64,000 nt of DNA from Candidatus Leptofilum proximum (lineage in GTDB: Bacteria > Chloroflexota > Anaerolineae > Promineifilales > Promineifilaceae), in NCBI GenBank assembly GCA_016710325.1, contig JADJXK010000002.1, positions 2,046,001 to 2,110,000 of the forward strand, given 5' to 3'. A program made the position numbers and the translations under genes. Position 1 is the stretch's first letter. The number at the start of each line of letters is the position of its first letter. This document shows positions 9,381 to 18,585 of this stretch, one piece after another. A model generated the notes under the pieces. That model did not search any database and had not been told where the DNA came from. It saw only the letters and a program-made list of their open reading frames with translations.

Positions 9381-9737
9381 ATGTCAGATTTGACATGGGA
9401 CGAATTGTTTATGCCATCGAGTAAGCCGTTGATGATTTTACATGGGGAGATGAAAACCCCACCGATGTCACAAACGGCACGCATTGAGGCAGGCTTTTTA
9501 TTACGCCAATTGCAGGAAGGAGTAAATCTCTCCTTGCCGCAATCAAGACCAATGCCCTCGATAGGCAAGCGATGTCATGAACTCAGAATACCGGATAAAA
9601 ATGTGACATGGCGAATCATGTATCGAATTGATGCTGACGCTATCATCATCTTGGAGGTATTTGCCAAGAAGACCAATAAAACGCCTAAAGAGGTCATCGA
9701 AAACTGCAAAAGACGTTTGCAGCTTTATGACTCGTAA
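9381..9737 (+). CDS. higB: HigB/RelE-like toxin (Gp49 family)
   Basis: A 118-aa protein with the phage Gp49-like/HigB signature: a Leu-rich helix (IEAGFLLRQLQEG), then SRPMPSIGKRCHELRIPDK, TWRIMYRIDADAIIILEVFAKKT and a C-terminal helix with Lys/Arg. These proteins are ribosome-dependent mRNA interferases. It is followed 12 bp later by an XRE-type antitoxin gene, the toxin-first order typical of HigBA. Confidence 0.85.
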   Translation: MSDLTWDELFMPSSKPLMILHGEMKTPPMSQTARIEAGFLLRQLQEGVNLSLPQSRPMPSIGKRCHELRIPDKNVTWRIMYRIDADAIIILEVFAKKTNKTPKEVIENCKRRLQLYDS

Positions 9738-9749
9738 AATTGAACGCTT

Positions 9750-10067
9750 ATGAACGAAGAAAAACAAAAACAGCTGGCTGAAAAGGGTTGGACAACAACC
9801 ACAGTAGAGGAATTTCTGGATTTAACGCCGGAGGAATCGGCCTATATTGAATTGAAGCTGCTTCTCAGCCGAAGCCTTAAAGAGCGGCGTGAATCTTTGC
9901 ACCTTTCCCAAGAAGCACTGGCGCAAAAACTTGAATCCAGTCAGTCGAGAGTTTCCAAGATGGAAGCTGGAGACCCAACTGTCTCTCTGGACCTTCTGAT
10001 CCGCTCCTTACTGTCTTTGGGTGTTACACCTAAAGAGATAGGGGATATGTTTGCGGTCAAAACCTGA
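9750..10067 (+). CDS. higA: HigA-like XRE-family antitoxin
   Basis: A 105-aa protein whose residues 40-100 form an XRE helix-turn-helix (LKERRESLHLSQEALAQKL, then SQSRVSKMEAGD). It would neutralise the toxin encoded just upstream and repress their shared promoter. The N-terminal 40 residues include the LTPEESAYIE segment commonly found in antitoxins paired with Gp49-like toxins. Confidence 0.85.
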   Translation: MNEEKQKQLAEKGWTTTTVEEFLDLTPEESAYIELKLLLSRSLKERRESLHLSQEALAQKLESSQSRVSKMEAGDPTVSLDLLIRSLLSLGVTPKEIGDMFAVKT

Positions 10068-10274
10068 CCATTAAGATAAATCATATTTGCGACTTCATTC
10101 GGCTCCCTCAAGACGTTTGTTTCACAAACGCCTTGAGCCTCCGAGCCTCATTTCGTCACATCAGCCCAGGCTGCGGGCTCCGCACCCCCCTTTCGCAGCC
10201 TGGGCTGACATTTGCACTGGTCCATATCGTTTTATGGAGCACTCAGAATCGAAGAAAAAATGTGCTCAGTCAGA

Positions 10275-12545
10275 TCAGCTTAGCGAATCGGCTAAAACCT
10301 GTGCCAGTAACTGGCTGAGTTTTTCCAGGTTGGGCGGTTTTGGCAGCCAGCCTCGCAAACCCAGAGGCTGCAAACTCGTCATCTGTTTATTTAATGTGTT
10401 CAGTGGATGTCCGGTGAGTAAAATGACCGGTATTGTTAGATTACGCTGCCGCATGGCGTACAACAAGGCGATTCCTCCCATCTCCGGCATCACCGCATCG
10501 CTGAGCACCAGCGAGATATCTTTGGCCTTTGTTTCCAAAATGCTCAGCGCTTCACGGCCGTTACTCGCTTCTATCACTTCATAATTGAGGAGCGTGAGAC
10601 TGTCTACCACTGCCTGCCTGGTGGCCAGATCATCTTCAATTAACAGGATTCGCTCACCTTGCCCATACTGCAACAAAGTCGTATCGAGTCTGCTAACCAC
10701 AGCCTCATCGGCAGCCAAAGTCGGGAAGTACAGAGAAAACGTCGTACCCTGTTCGACCTCTGTCTTGACATCGATATAGCCCTCATGCTGCTGGATAATG
10801 CCGTAAACTTGAGCCAATCCCAAACCAGTGCCTTGACCAATTTCTTTTGTGGTGAAGAAGGGCTCAAGAATTTTTGGCAGCACCTGCTGGGGAATGCCGC
10901 TGCCGTTGTCGGCGACTTGTAATTGAATCCAATCCCCAGGTGGCATGTTTCGGGTAAACAAGGGGGTTTGTTTCTCTGTCTGAACTTGTGCCAGACTAAT
11001 CGTTAGCTGCCCACCATCGGGCATGGCATCACGGGCGTTGATGGCCAGATTCATGATGACCTGCTGGATACGCGAGGGATCGGCCTGAATCAGGTATTCC
11101 GCTTCTGTGTCGTTCAGTTTGACCTCGATGTGCTCCGGCAGAGTGCGGTCCAGGAGTTTCACCAGTTCTTTCATAAACGGTAACAAGTCTAAAGGCTGCC
11201 GTTCCAATACCGATTGGCGGCTGAAATCCAGGATTTGCTGAATCAGGTCGGTGGCCCGGTGTGCTTGCTCGTTGATGGTACTTAACCTTTCTTGAGCGCG
11301 GGGCGGCAGCTCCACGGTGCGCGAGAGAATTTGGGCATACAGGGTAATGACGGCCATGATGTTGTTAAAGTCATGGGCAATCCCCGCGGCCAGCTGGCCG
11401 ACAGCAGCTAACCGTTCTTGCCGCTGGACACGTTTCTGTATGTCGCGTTCCTGGGTGACATCTAGCAAAATCAGAACCCATCCACTGTTCTCTGCACCGA
11501 TTTCAACCGGCCGGGCGATGGCTTCAAAAATGCGCTCATCCTGGATGATTTCATGCCACAATCCTTTTGTTGGTGGGGAAGTGAGCAGTTCACTGAGCGG
11601 CCGATTGCCCAAACGCGTTAAGCAGGTGTCTGTCAGGTCTGACGCCAATATTTTCAAGAATTGGTCGGCTACAGGATTGGTTAAGCGAACGGTGCCGTCA
11701 TTGGCCACTAACAGCACCCCCTCCGGTACCGTATCAATGATATGTTGTAGCTGCGCCTCGCTCTGGCGCAGCGCCTCTTCGACCCGCTTGCGCTCGGTGA
11801 TGTCAAATGAGAGGATAAAGATGCCCTCGGGCACTGGCTGAATACTTAACTCAAACCAGCCCCTGCTGCCGTTGGGGAAAACGAACTCATTTTCCATTTG
11901 GGTAGCGACCCGCTCATGCATACAGCGCTTTAGCACGGTAAACAGCTCTGTCTGCTCAATCCCAGGGTATGCTTCCATCATGGTGCGGCCAAGCAATTCC
12001 GCCTCCGTCTGCTGTCCCTGTCTCACGACAGTGTTGTTAACGTATAGATAACGCCAATCAAAGCCGATAATTTGGCAGCCTTCCATCATATTGTCGAGGG
12101 TACTGCGATAACGTGCCTCACTCTGCTTCAGCGCCTCCTCGGCTCGTTTGTGTTCTGTTAAATCCGTGATGATTGTAAATGCGCCTGAAACCCTATCCGC
12201 TTCCCAGTGAGGCACGCCTGTAACAAGGGCGTAGACAGGGGTCCCATCGGGTCGCACCAGGCGTATTTCGTATGTTGAAGGTTCTCCCAATAGACGCTGC
12301 CGTCTGGCTCGATGCAACTTTTTATGGTCGTCGGGATGGGTGACAGCGAAGGGGGATAGACCAACCAGCACTTCCGGGGCACGAGCGACCATTTGCGCAT
12401 AGGCCGGGTTGACGTATTCAAAACGGCCGTCAGCGCCCAAAATGGCGACACCTTGACCCAGCGCCTCAATCACCTCCCAGGCAAAGTTATCGCCCCACAA
12501 TAATGCTAATCTTCTGGCATGACCTGAGTTACTGTCTTTATCCAT
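10275..12545 (-). CDS. Hybrid sensor histidine kinase with three PAS domains
   Basis: A 756-aa cytoplasmic kinase with no transmembrane helix. Three PAS domains lie at about 20-135, 140-255 and 262-370, linked by the usual RAEEALKQSEA-type coiled-coil joints. The HisKA domain has H391 in GIAHDFNN, the HATPase domain carries NLAINARDAMPDGG, DNGSGIP and GTGLGLAQV boxes, and a receiver domain from about 625 to 750 has its acceptor Asp in LSDAVMPEMGG. It would sense an internal signal and either phosphorylate its own receiver or a separate partner. No response regulator gene is adjacent on the same strand. Confidence 0.9.
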   Translation of the reverse strand: MDKDSNSGHARRLALLWGDNFAWEVIEALGQGVAILGADGRFEYVNPAYAQMVARAPEVLVGLSPFAVTHPDDHKKLHRARRQRLLGEPSTYEIRLVRPDGTPVYALVTGVPHWEADRVSGAFTIITDLTEHKRAEEALKQSEARYRSTLDNMMEGCQIIGFDWRYLYVNNTVVRQGQQTEAELLGRTMMEAYPGIEQTELFTVLKRCMHERVATQMENEFVFPNGSRGWFELSIQPVPEGIFILSFDITERKRVEEALRQSEAQLQHIIDTVPEGVLLVANDGTVRLTNPVADQFLKILASDLTDTCLTRLGNRPLSELLTSPPTKGLWHEIIQDERIFEAIARPVEIGAENSGWVLILLDVTQERDIQKRVQRQERLAAVGQLAAGIAHDFNNIMAVITLYAQILSRTVELPPRAQERLSTINEQAHRATDLIQQILDFSRQSVLERQPLDLLPFMKELVKLLDRTLPEHIEVKLNDTEAEYLIQADPSRIQQVIMNLAINARDAMPDGGQLTISLAQVQTEKQTPLFTRNMPPGDWIQLQVADNGSGIPQQVLPKILEPFFTTKEIGQGTGLGLAQVYGIIQQHEGYIDVKTEVEQGTTFSLYFPTLAADEAVVSRLDTTLLQYGQGERILLIEDDLATRQAVVDSLTLLNYEVIEASNGREALSILETKAKDISLVLSDAVMPEMGGIALLYAMRQRNLTIPVILLTGHPLNTLNKQMTSLQPLGLRGWLPKPPNLEKLSQLLAQVLADSLS

Positions 12546-12938
12546 CGTTTAATACTCCGGAGACGCTTACTATGGGTTTCTTAAGGGATAATTGCTTTAG
12601 GTGAAGGCAAAGTTGAGAAACCATTTGGTTCAAGAAAACATAATACTCAAATTTGACAACTATTCTTACAGTTATCCTTTAAAGTGCCTTTAAACAATCT
12701 GTTGTTTTGTTGGCTAACAGCCTTGAAACACGCCTAAATCAACCCGAAGCGCTGCCTGCTAACCGTCGATGGGTGCCCATTTGCTTCTTTACATTTCTCC
12801 TATTTCTATTCCATAAAAATTCCATTAAGATTTTTGTTGACTGGTAAAGCGTTTGACCTGCTTCTTTGGTTTAAGGGATGCCTCATGTTGTTCAATCTGG
12901 ACTATCCATTTTTCGGTCTATTGCAGAAATTGCATCGA
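12546..12938. other. Intergenic region upstream of the kinase and NUDIX genes
   Basis: About 390 bp between divergent genes. The promoters of both should lie here, but I see no convincing -35/-10 pair or hairpin. Confidence 0.35.
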
Positions 12939-13238
12939 ATGCCGTCACCCTCAATTACAAGGGCCGCTTTTGCGCTGATCGCTGCAGAATACGATGGAGA
13001 GCGATCTTACTTGCTGCAGTGGAATTCAAAATGGGGCTGTTACAATTTTATTGGCGGAAAAGTGGAAAAAGATGGCAGTGACAACGGCGATTTTGCCCGG
13101 ACAATACGGCGCGAAATCGCGGAAGAAATGGGGATTGAGCTTGAGAAACTGTTGGTTGAGCAAGAAATCAAACAGATCCGTCTCTGGCAATTTTCACAGC
13201 GCGAAAAAAAGCTGAAGGCTTATCTGTTTTCAATATTT
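12939..13238 (+). pseudogene. NUDIX hydrolase, 5' part, interrupted by IS4-type element
   Basis: N-terminal part of a NUDIX hydrolase. The strand FALIAAEYDGERSYLLQW is followed by FIGGKVE and the helix RTIRREIAEEMGIE, which match the NUDIX box Gx5Ex7REUxEExGU. The start at ATG 12939 begins just before the first strand; the frame is open to 12834. Reading runs into an IS4-type element at 13239. Joining across the 10-bp duplicated target (ending 13238 and 14451) continues the same frame into the 14442-14673 fragment, giving a full-length protein, so the insertion is the only visible lesion. Confidence 0.75.
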
Positions 13239-14441
13239 CTCTACCGGACACTTTTGAGAAGGAGTCCGAAACAACCTGAAAAAAAGACGGTCATGAGGTA
13301 AGCTTCATCTTTTTAGAGCCTAATCTAGCAAGGAGAAGCAACCCCATGACCGACAGTCAACGAGTGTACACCAAAGTGTTGAAAACCCTCAAAAGCTTAT
13401 GCCTACGCACAAACAAGGCCATGTGGTCACTCTGGCGATGATGATCAGCGGCATTGTCCTGAGTGGCAAAGCGCACTTGAGCGCCATGAGCCTGGAAATC
13501 CCCCACCCAGCCAAGCCGAAAAGCCTGGAAAAACGAATGCGACGCTGGGTGAAGAATGAAAATGTGGATAAGAACTTCTACTATCTGCCCTATGCCCGTA
13601 CACTCTTGCAGCACTTGTCCAACCATCCCTTGACACTGGTCTTGGACGGCAGCACGGTGGGCCGGGGCTGCGTGACTATCATGGTCTGTGTCGTCTATCG
13701 CCAACGCGCCTTGCCTTTGGCCTGGTTGGTTTACAAAGGGAAGAAAGGCCATACCACGGCCGAACGCCATATTGCGGTCTTGAAGCAGATACTGCCTCTG
13801 TTGCCGCCGGAAGCCGAGGTCATTCTGCTGGGTGATGGTGAGTATGACAGCCCAGCGTTGCTGGCTTGGATAGAAAGGCAAACGGATTGGTCCTTCGTTG
13901 TCCGTTCGGCTGCCAATGTTCTCATTACTCATGGCGATTTGCAGTATCCTTTGGCTGACCTGGCGGTGCTCAATGCCCAAACGATTGCCTCTCCTGTCCT
14001 CTTCACTGCCCAAGAATATGGTCCTCTTCACGCGATTGCCTGGTGGGATGAGCCCTATGAAAAACCAATCTATCTCATCACCAATCTGGCGCAACCTCAA
14101 CAAGCTTGTGCTCATTATCAGCGTCGTACTCTGATTGAAACGCTGTTCTCTGACCAGAAAAGTCGCGGGTTCCATATCCATAAGAGTCATTTAGCTGAGC
14201 CAGAACGCGTTGCCCGCTTGTTGCTGGCTTCTTCGCTGGCCTACCTCTGGCTCATTTACCTGGGCCTCGTGGTGACCGACCATGAAGAGTTCCGTTGTTT
14301 AATTGACCGGACAGACCGAACGGACAAAAGTTTGTTCCGCTTGGGCTATGATTGGCTCAAATATGCCTTGAGGCGGGGCAGGTCTTTTAAGGTTGCCTTT
14401 CATCTTGAGGTGAGCCCATGTTAAAACTGTCCGGTAGTGAA
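13239..14441 (+). mobile_element. IS4-type insertion sequence inside the NUDIX gene
   Basis: A 1.2-kb element bordered by a direct repeat TTCAATATTT (13229-13238 and 14442-14451). Its ends are inverted: CTACCGGACACTTTT at the left and, reversed, CTACCGGACAGTTTT at the right. Single transposase gene. Exact edges are uncertain by two to four bases because the inverted repeats start slightly inside the target duplication. Confidence 0.8.
13346..14424 (+). pseudogene. IS4-family transposase, frameshifted near its start
   Basis: A DDE transposase. Translation from ATG 13346 (MTDSQRVYTKVLKTLKSL) falls out of frame near 13395, and the rest of the protein reads from 13399 in another frame as 341 residues. 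The two parts together resemble intact IS4-type transposases. Catalytic residues are visible: D in LVLDGSTVGRG, D in LLGDGEYDS, and E in TLIETLFSDQKSRGF. One missing base close to AGCTTATG would restore a single ORF; it may instead initiate at 13399. Confidence 0.75.
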
Positions 14442-14673
14442 TTCAATATTTGAGATTCATTTTTTCCCCAATCTGCCGGTTGAGAGGCAAATGATCACCC
14501 GCTCATTACGTTGGCTCTCAAGCAAGCATGACAACATTTATGTTTCCCGAAAAGAGGTCATGAATCTCAGAACGGCCGATGGCAAACCTATCTCAACAAC
14601 GGTGCGGAAAATATTGCTGGAGCTCGGCGAAATCAGCACCCAAAGGCGACTTCACAGACTGTTTATCTTATAA
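14442..14673 (+). pseudogene. NUDIX hydrolase, 3' part, downstream of IS4-type element
   Basis: C-terminal part of the NUDIX protein interrupted at 13238. The frame continues from the duplicated target as SIFEIHFFPNLPVERQM and ends at 14673 after a basic helical tail. The segment has no ribosome-binding site of its own, supporting that it is a remnant. Confidence 0.65.
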
Positions 14674-14739
14674 ATTCCCTTAGCTGTATAATTGAGATGT
14701 CTGTTTCAATAATTAAGAAAGCAGTTTAGGGAAAGAACA

Positions 14740-15159
14740 ATGGATGATAAACCACAAACTATCACGGGACCATTCGGCCGTTTGATCCGGCAAGAGAATG
14801 GTCTCATTTATTTCTACAAAGCAGATGGCATTACGATAGACAAACCCATGGCGATTAAATTCATAGAGATTGTTTCTGAGCTCGATGATTCTGGCTCGGC
14901 TCGGGTCCTTGTTATCCAGGGTGATCGCGTGGAATATACTTTTGACGCGCAGCAAATCCTGCTAACAAACAAGGTTCTCGGAAGGATAGCCTACGTAGCA
15001 ACAACCACGGTGCAGCAGCTGACAACAGAGCTGCTTCAAGACCTGGCCAAAACCTTCAAAGCCAGGTTTCCGGTTGGTATTTTTGGACACATCGAGGAAG
15101 CAGAGGAATGGCTTCTCCACCGTCCAAAATCGGAACGAAACGACCGTTTCTCACCATGA
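14740..15159 (+). CDS. STAS-like (SpoIIAA-fold) hypothetical protein
   Basis: A 139-aa protein whose second half (a helix with ATTTVQQLTTELLQDLAKTF, then PVGIFGHIEEAEEWLL) matches the STAS/SpoIIAA-like proteins common beside two-component genes in Chloroflexota. It probably acts as a regulatory protein-protein module; no catalytic residue is visible. A GGGAAAG site precedes the ATG. The next downstream signals are the promoter and small-RNA candidate at 15174-15372. Confidence 0.55.
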   Translation: MDDKPQTITGPFGRLIRQENGLIYFYKADGITIDKPMAIKFIEIVSELDDSGSARVLVIQGDRVEYTFDAQQILLTNKVLGRIAYVATTTVQQLTTELLQDLAKTFKARFPVGIFGHIEEAEEWLLHRPKSERNDRFSP

Positions 15160-15173
15160 ATGATTTTGCAACG

Positions 15174-15201
15174 TTGCGCGTAAGATAAACGTGATTACAA
15201 T
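15174..15201 (+). promoter_or_regulatory. Sigma70-type promoter
   Basis: TTGCGC (15174-15179), a 16-bp spacer, and TACAAT (15196-15201). Predicted start near 15208. It lies directly in front of the structured region ending in a strong terminator. Confidence 0.6.
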
Positions 15202-15207
15202 ATACAC

Positions 15208-15372
15208 GCGCTGGCTGGTTTGGTGTTGGCTAAAAACTCCTCCCCCCAAACTGGCACGAGAGAAACGCGACTGGAACAGCCAGACAGCGTAAGGGACGTC
15301 TGAACCTCCCTCAGCCAATACCATAGACGAACCCGTTGAAAGAGCCGCCGCCCTCCTGGCGGCTCTTTTTTT
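15208..15372 (+). ncRNA. Candidate structured small RNA (6S-like size)
   Basis: About 165 nt with its own promoter and an intrinsic terminator and no supportable ORF. The ends can pair at long range: TGGTGTTGGCT near the 5' end with AGCCAATACCA near the 3' end, plus GGTT with AACC outside it, leaving a large internal region with a short CTGG/CCAG hairpin. Length and closed-rod shape recall 6S RNA, but I cannot confirm the family by eye. Confidence 0.5.
15341..15372 (+). terminator. Rho-independent terminator
   Basis: Stem AGAGCCGCC / GGCGGCTCT with a short loop, followed by a run of seven T. It would end the transcript starting near 15208. Confidence 0.85.
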
Positions 15373-15568
15373 GCCTTTTTTTGATCCCTGCACATGTGCC
15401 TCTTCAGTTCGTCTCTTCCTGCAATGCGATCGCCCTTTGCAGTTCATCTGTAGCTGTTTTGCAGACATTGTGCAGATAGCTTAATTAAGCTATCAATTAT
15501 ATTTATAGATCATCGATTTTATGAACGTATTGGAAGATTAAAGTAGAGGAAATAGAAAGGGGCTGAGT

Positions 15569-15946
15569 ATGACCTGGAAAATTTTGGCGGTCGATGACGA
15601 CAGGGGCATGCGCTTTCTCCTGCGAGTCGCATTGGAACGAAAGGGGTTTCAGGTGACGGAGGCACCTGATGGACAGGCTGCTGTAGATCAGGTACTTGCC
15701 ACACTACCAGATCTCGTTTTGATGGATGTGATGATGCCCAGAATGGACGGGTTCACCGCTTGCCAGATTATCCGCAATACTGAAAGCACAGCCCACATTC
15801 CCATTATCATGTTGAGTGCGTTGACTGCTGGTGAGGATAAACAAAAAGGGCTAGATGCAGGTGCAAACCTCTATCTGACCAAACCGGTGTCCCCATTGAC
15901 TTTGGTCGAAACTGTAAGTCAGGTTTTAGAGGACGCCAATCATTGA
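15569..15946 (+). CDS. Single-domain response regulator (receiver only)
   Basis: A 125-aa CheY-like receiver. DDD near residues 9-11 forms the acidic pocket, D52 or so in LVLMDVMMPRMDG is the phosphoacceptor, LSALTA carries the conserved Ser/Thr and LTKPV the Lys. No output domain. The start follows GAAAGGGGCTGAGT. It probably works with one of the nearby orphan kinases. Confidence 0.9.
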   Translation: MTWKILAVDDDRGMRFLLRVALERKGFQVTEAPDGQAAVDQVLATLPDLVLMDVMMPRMDGFTACQIIRNTESTAHIPIIMLSALTAGEDKQKGLDAGANLYLTKPVSPLTLVETVSQVLEDANH

Positions 15947-16050
15947 TTGATAATTGAAAGCGCAGTCTGTAATCCAAACACACAATTACACTCTATGTGG
16001 GTCATATTTTGTAGAAATGCAGTATGGTAATGTCACAGAGCTCGAACCAT

Positions 16051-16404
16051 TCAGGAAACCAATTCTATCAATTGCTCCAGGTCTATCGGCTTAAGAATAG
16101 TACCGTCCGCCAGCGGAGCCGCTTCCTCCAAACGATCAGAGTCTGCCGAAATCGCAACCACACGAATCTCTTTTAGCCTTTCCTCGGCTCTAATTCTTCT
16201 CAGAACATCAAGCCCGGAACCAAGCGGTAAATGCAAGTCCAATAACACAAGTTCTGGCGTGTTGGATTGGGTAAACAAATGGGACAAGGCTTGCGGCCCA
16301 TTCTCAGCCAGGCTCACCGTCCAGTCCATCATCTGGAGAATCTCTTTATAGGCTTCCCGCAAGGATGCCTCATCTTCAACAATAAGGGCGTGTTTGGGCG
16401 TCAT
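16051..16404 (-). CDS. Response regulator receiver protein
   Basis: A 117-aa receiver domain with acidic pocket EDE near residues 10-12, phosphoacceptor Asp in LVLLDLHLPLGSG, and a Lys in TILKPIDLE. It overlaps the end of the upstream kinase gene by four bases (ATGA type), so the two are translationally coupled and almost certainly partners. Confidence 0.9.
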   Translation of the reverse strand: MTPKHALIVEDEASLREAYKEILQMMDWTVSLAENGPQALSHLFTQSNTPELVLLDLHLPLGSGLDVLRRIRAEERLKEIRVVAISADSDRLEEAAPLADGTILKPIDLEQLIELVS

Positions 16405-18317
16405 GCTGTTAGAACGGCCTGCTTTTCATAGGGTAGGATGACTTTGAATGTTGTGCCCGGATTGGGCGTGTTGGCCTCGACGCTGATTGTACCACCCATA
16501 AGGGTTGTTAACTTCTGCACAATGGATAAACCTAATCCCACGCCTCGGTTAACGTCGCGCGTTATGGAACCATCTGCTTGCCAAAAAGAATCAAAAATCT
16601 TTTCTTTATCTTCGGAAGCAATGCCAATGCCTGTATCGGAGACTTCAATAACGAAAGATTCGGAATCTTCACTGTATAAGGCAACATGAATGCGTCCCGC
16701 TGGCGTAAACTTGATGGCATTATCCACCAGGTTGTTAACGATTTGCCTGATCCGCTCAACATCGCCATAGATCTCTTCCGGTACATCAATAGACATGGAA
16801 CTTGTCAACTGCAACTTTTTCTCAACAGCCAGGGGTTGAAACATGGTGCCAATATCCTTCAACAACAACGAGGTTTTGAAGTGCGCCTTTTGTAGTTGTT
16901 CTTGTTTCTTTGCCCCCGCCCGACTTTCTGCTAACAGATTATTGACAAAGGTTAACATTTTTTGGGCATTGGACAAGATGATTTGCAAGGCATTGGCTTG
17001 CTTCGGGGTGAAGTCGCCATACATATTAGCTTGAAACATTTGTGTGTAGAGTATGATCACCGACAGCGGCGTGCGCGCATCGTGACTGACGTTGGCCAGA
17101 ATTTGCTCTTTTAATCGTAACGCATCCAGCGCCTGGTCACGCGATTGCTGGAGCTGCGCCTGTGCTTGTTTGCGTTCGTAGACCTCCTTTTTCAAGGTTT
17201 CATTGGCCATTTCAAGATCGATGGTTCTTTGCACAACCCTTGCTTCAAGTTCACTGTTTGCCTTTTCTAAAGCGCGATGGGAATTTGCCAGTTCATCAAG
17301 CTTACCTTTGAAGGTGGCGGCAAAAGTGGCAATTTCATCTTGTCCCTTAATTTCAACTGGAACTTTAAAGTCCTTACCTTCTTGAACCGCCATAACTGAT
17401 TGGTTAAGTGAGGAAATTCGGGAAAGGACGAGCCGCTCAATCAGGATCAGCATGACGATCAGAAATATTGTCCCTATTAGAGAGAGCGTAGAAACGAAGT
17501 ACCGAATGCTTTTCAAGCCATAATTAAAGATGTCTCGCGTCCCGTTTACTTGTAACAGAAAAGCTGGCTCCCCATTCAGGTTGTTAATTAAGCTGTAACT
17601 GGCAATGTCAGCCAGTGTTGGTTGGCGAACCAATACACTCTTTCCACCGCTGCGCTCTAGTAAGATGGCTGTTTCTTCATTCATTGCCAAATTATCGATT
17701 TGAGAGATGGTTAAGTTTGTCTCTAGGGTTTTGGACAGCGCCATTATTTTGTTTGCATCCAGAAATCGGCCAAAGATTAGATTGCCCCGAATGGGTGGAT
17801 TTAAATGGCTGTCCAGGATGTGTCGGGAGGCGAGCAAAAGCAGATTGCCTTCTATTTCCACAATACCGGTTGCAGAAGCCTCCAGGTCGGAGCCTTTCGG
17901 CAGGAGTCCAGCAATTGTTGCCTGGTCTAGCCGAAATGGAGCGGGGATAAAACCTATTCCGGGTTCGTAAAATTCACTGTAAATCAAGTGTCCTTCGCTG
18001 TCTGTTAAGAGAACCATGTTGAGTTCAAGGTTGGCAAACGTCTCAGCCGTGAAATTGTCCTCAATATATGAAGGATTTTTGCCGCCTAAATATTCATAGG
18101 TGTCATCCCAATAGGCCCAATCGGCTGCGGTAGCGCTGAAGGTGGCGAGCTCTTGTTCAATGGTGTTCAATACCCGGATGGTGCCTGAATACTGCATCTC
18201 GCTTTCAAGTTCCGCGAAACCTCTCAACAAAATGTTCTCGGTAAGCGTAGATAACAAGATGGCCACTAGGCCGGAGGCCGTGATGATGGTTAAAAGTATC
18301 TTTTGCCGAATTGTCAT
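16401..18317 (-). CDS. CHASE4-domain membrane sensor histidine kinase
   Basis: I start at the ATG 18317 because it has a TTAGGGAC Shine-Dalgarno seven bases upstream and begins directly with the first membrane helix (MTIRQKILLTIITASGLVAI); the frame is open to 18422. Order: TM1, an extracellular CHASE4 domain with the DWAYWDDTYEY motif, TM2 (VSTLSLIGTIFLIVMLILIE), a HAMP-like linker, a coiled coil, HisKA with VSHDARTPLSVI, and a HATPase domain with NLVDNAIKF, DTGIGI and GVGLGLSIV boxes. It would sense an extracellular ligand and phosphorylate the receiver encoded by the overlapping downstream gene. Confidence 0.9.
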   Translation of the reverse strand: MTIRQKILLTIITASGLVAILLSTLTENILLRGFAELESEMQYSGTIRVLNTIEQELATFSATAADWAYWDDTYEYLGGKNPSYIEDNFTAETFANLELNMVLLTDSEGHLIYSEFYEPGIGFIPAPFRLDQATIAGLLPKGSDLEASATGIVEIEGNLLLLASRHILDSHLNPPIRGNLIFGRFLDANKIMALSKTLETNLTISQIDNLAMNEETAILLERSGGKSVLVRQPTLADIASYSLINNLNGEPAFLLQVNGTRDIFNYGLKSIRYFVSTLSLIGTIFLIVMLILIERLVLSRISSLNQSVMAVQEGKDFKVPVEIKGQDEIATFAATFKGKLDELANSHRALEKANSELEARVVQRTIDLEMANETLKKEVYERKQAQAQLQQSRDQALDALRLKEQILANVSHDARTPLSVIILYTQMFQANMYGDFTPKQANALQIILSNAQKMLTFVNNLLAESRAGAKKQEQLQKAHFKTSLLLKDIGTMFQPLAVEKKLQLTSSMSIDVPEEIYGDVERIRQIVNNLVDNAIKFTPAGRIHVALYSEDSESFVIEVSDTGIGIASEDKEKIFDSFWQADGSITRDVNRGVGLGLSIVQKLTTLMGGTISVEANTPNPGTTFKVILPYEKQAVLTA

Positions 18318-18585
18318 GATAGTGTCCCTAACGAGGAGATACCGTTTACTCAAGTGGTGCCTCAAATTTTCAAACTTTGCAACCAAGGGTTGGCTCCCCC
18401 AAATTTGCAAAGATTTGGCCATAGTTTAACGGTTCTCCCCAAAATTCAGGAGGGTACTTTTGCTTTACAAGGCGCACCACAGCCAAGGCAGCTACTTCTC
18501 AAAAATCTCCAGTAGTGGATTTTGAACCGTGCTTATCGGCTATCTCTGTTTTGAATTAGATGGCTCTTATTTGCTACCATGAGAC

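Noticed and set aside
10087..10584. Plus-strand open frame of 165 codons over the kinase end
   Set aside because: It overlaps the end of the hybrid kinase gene in antisense, has no recognisable domain, and the kinase frame is clearly coding.
13357..14190. Minus-strand open frame of 277 codons inside the IS4-type element
   Set aside because: It is antisense to the transposase, whose catalytic motifs are present on the plus strand.
15151..15468. Minus-strand ORF covering the small-RNA region
   Set aside because: Low-complexity translation without domain, and the strand is opposite to the clear promoter and terminator.
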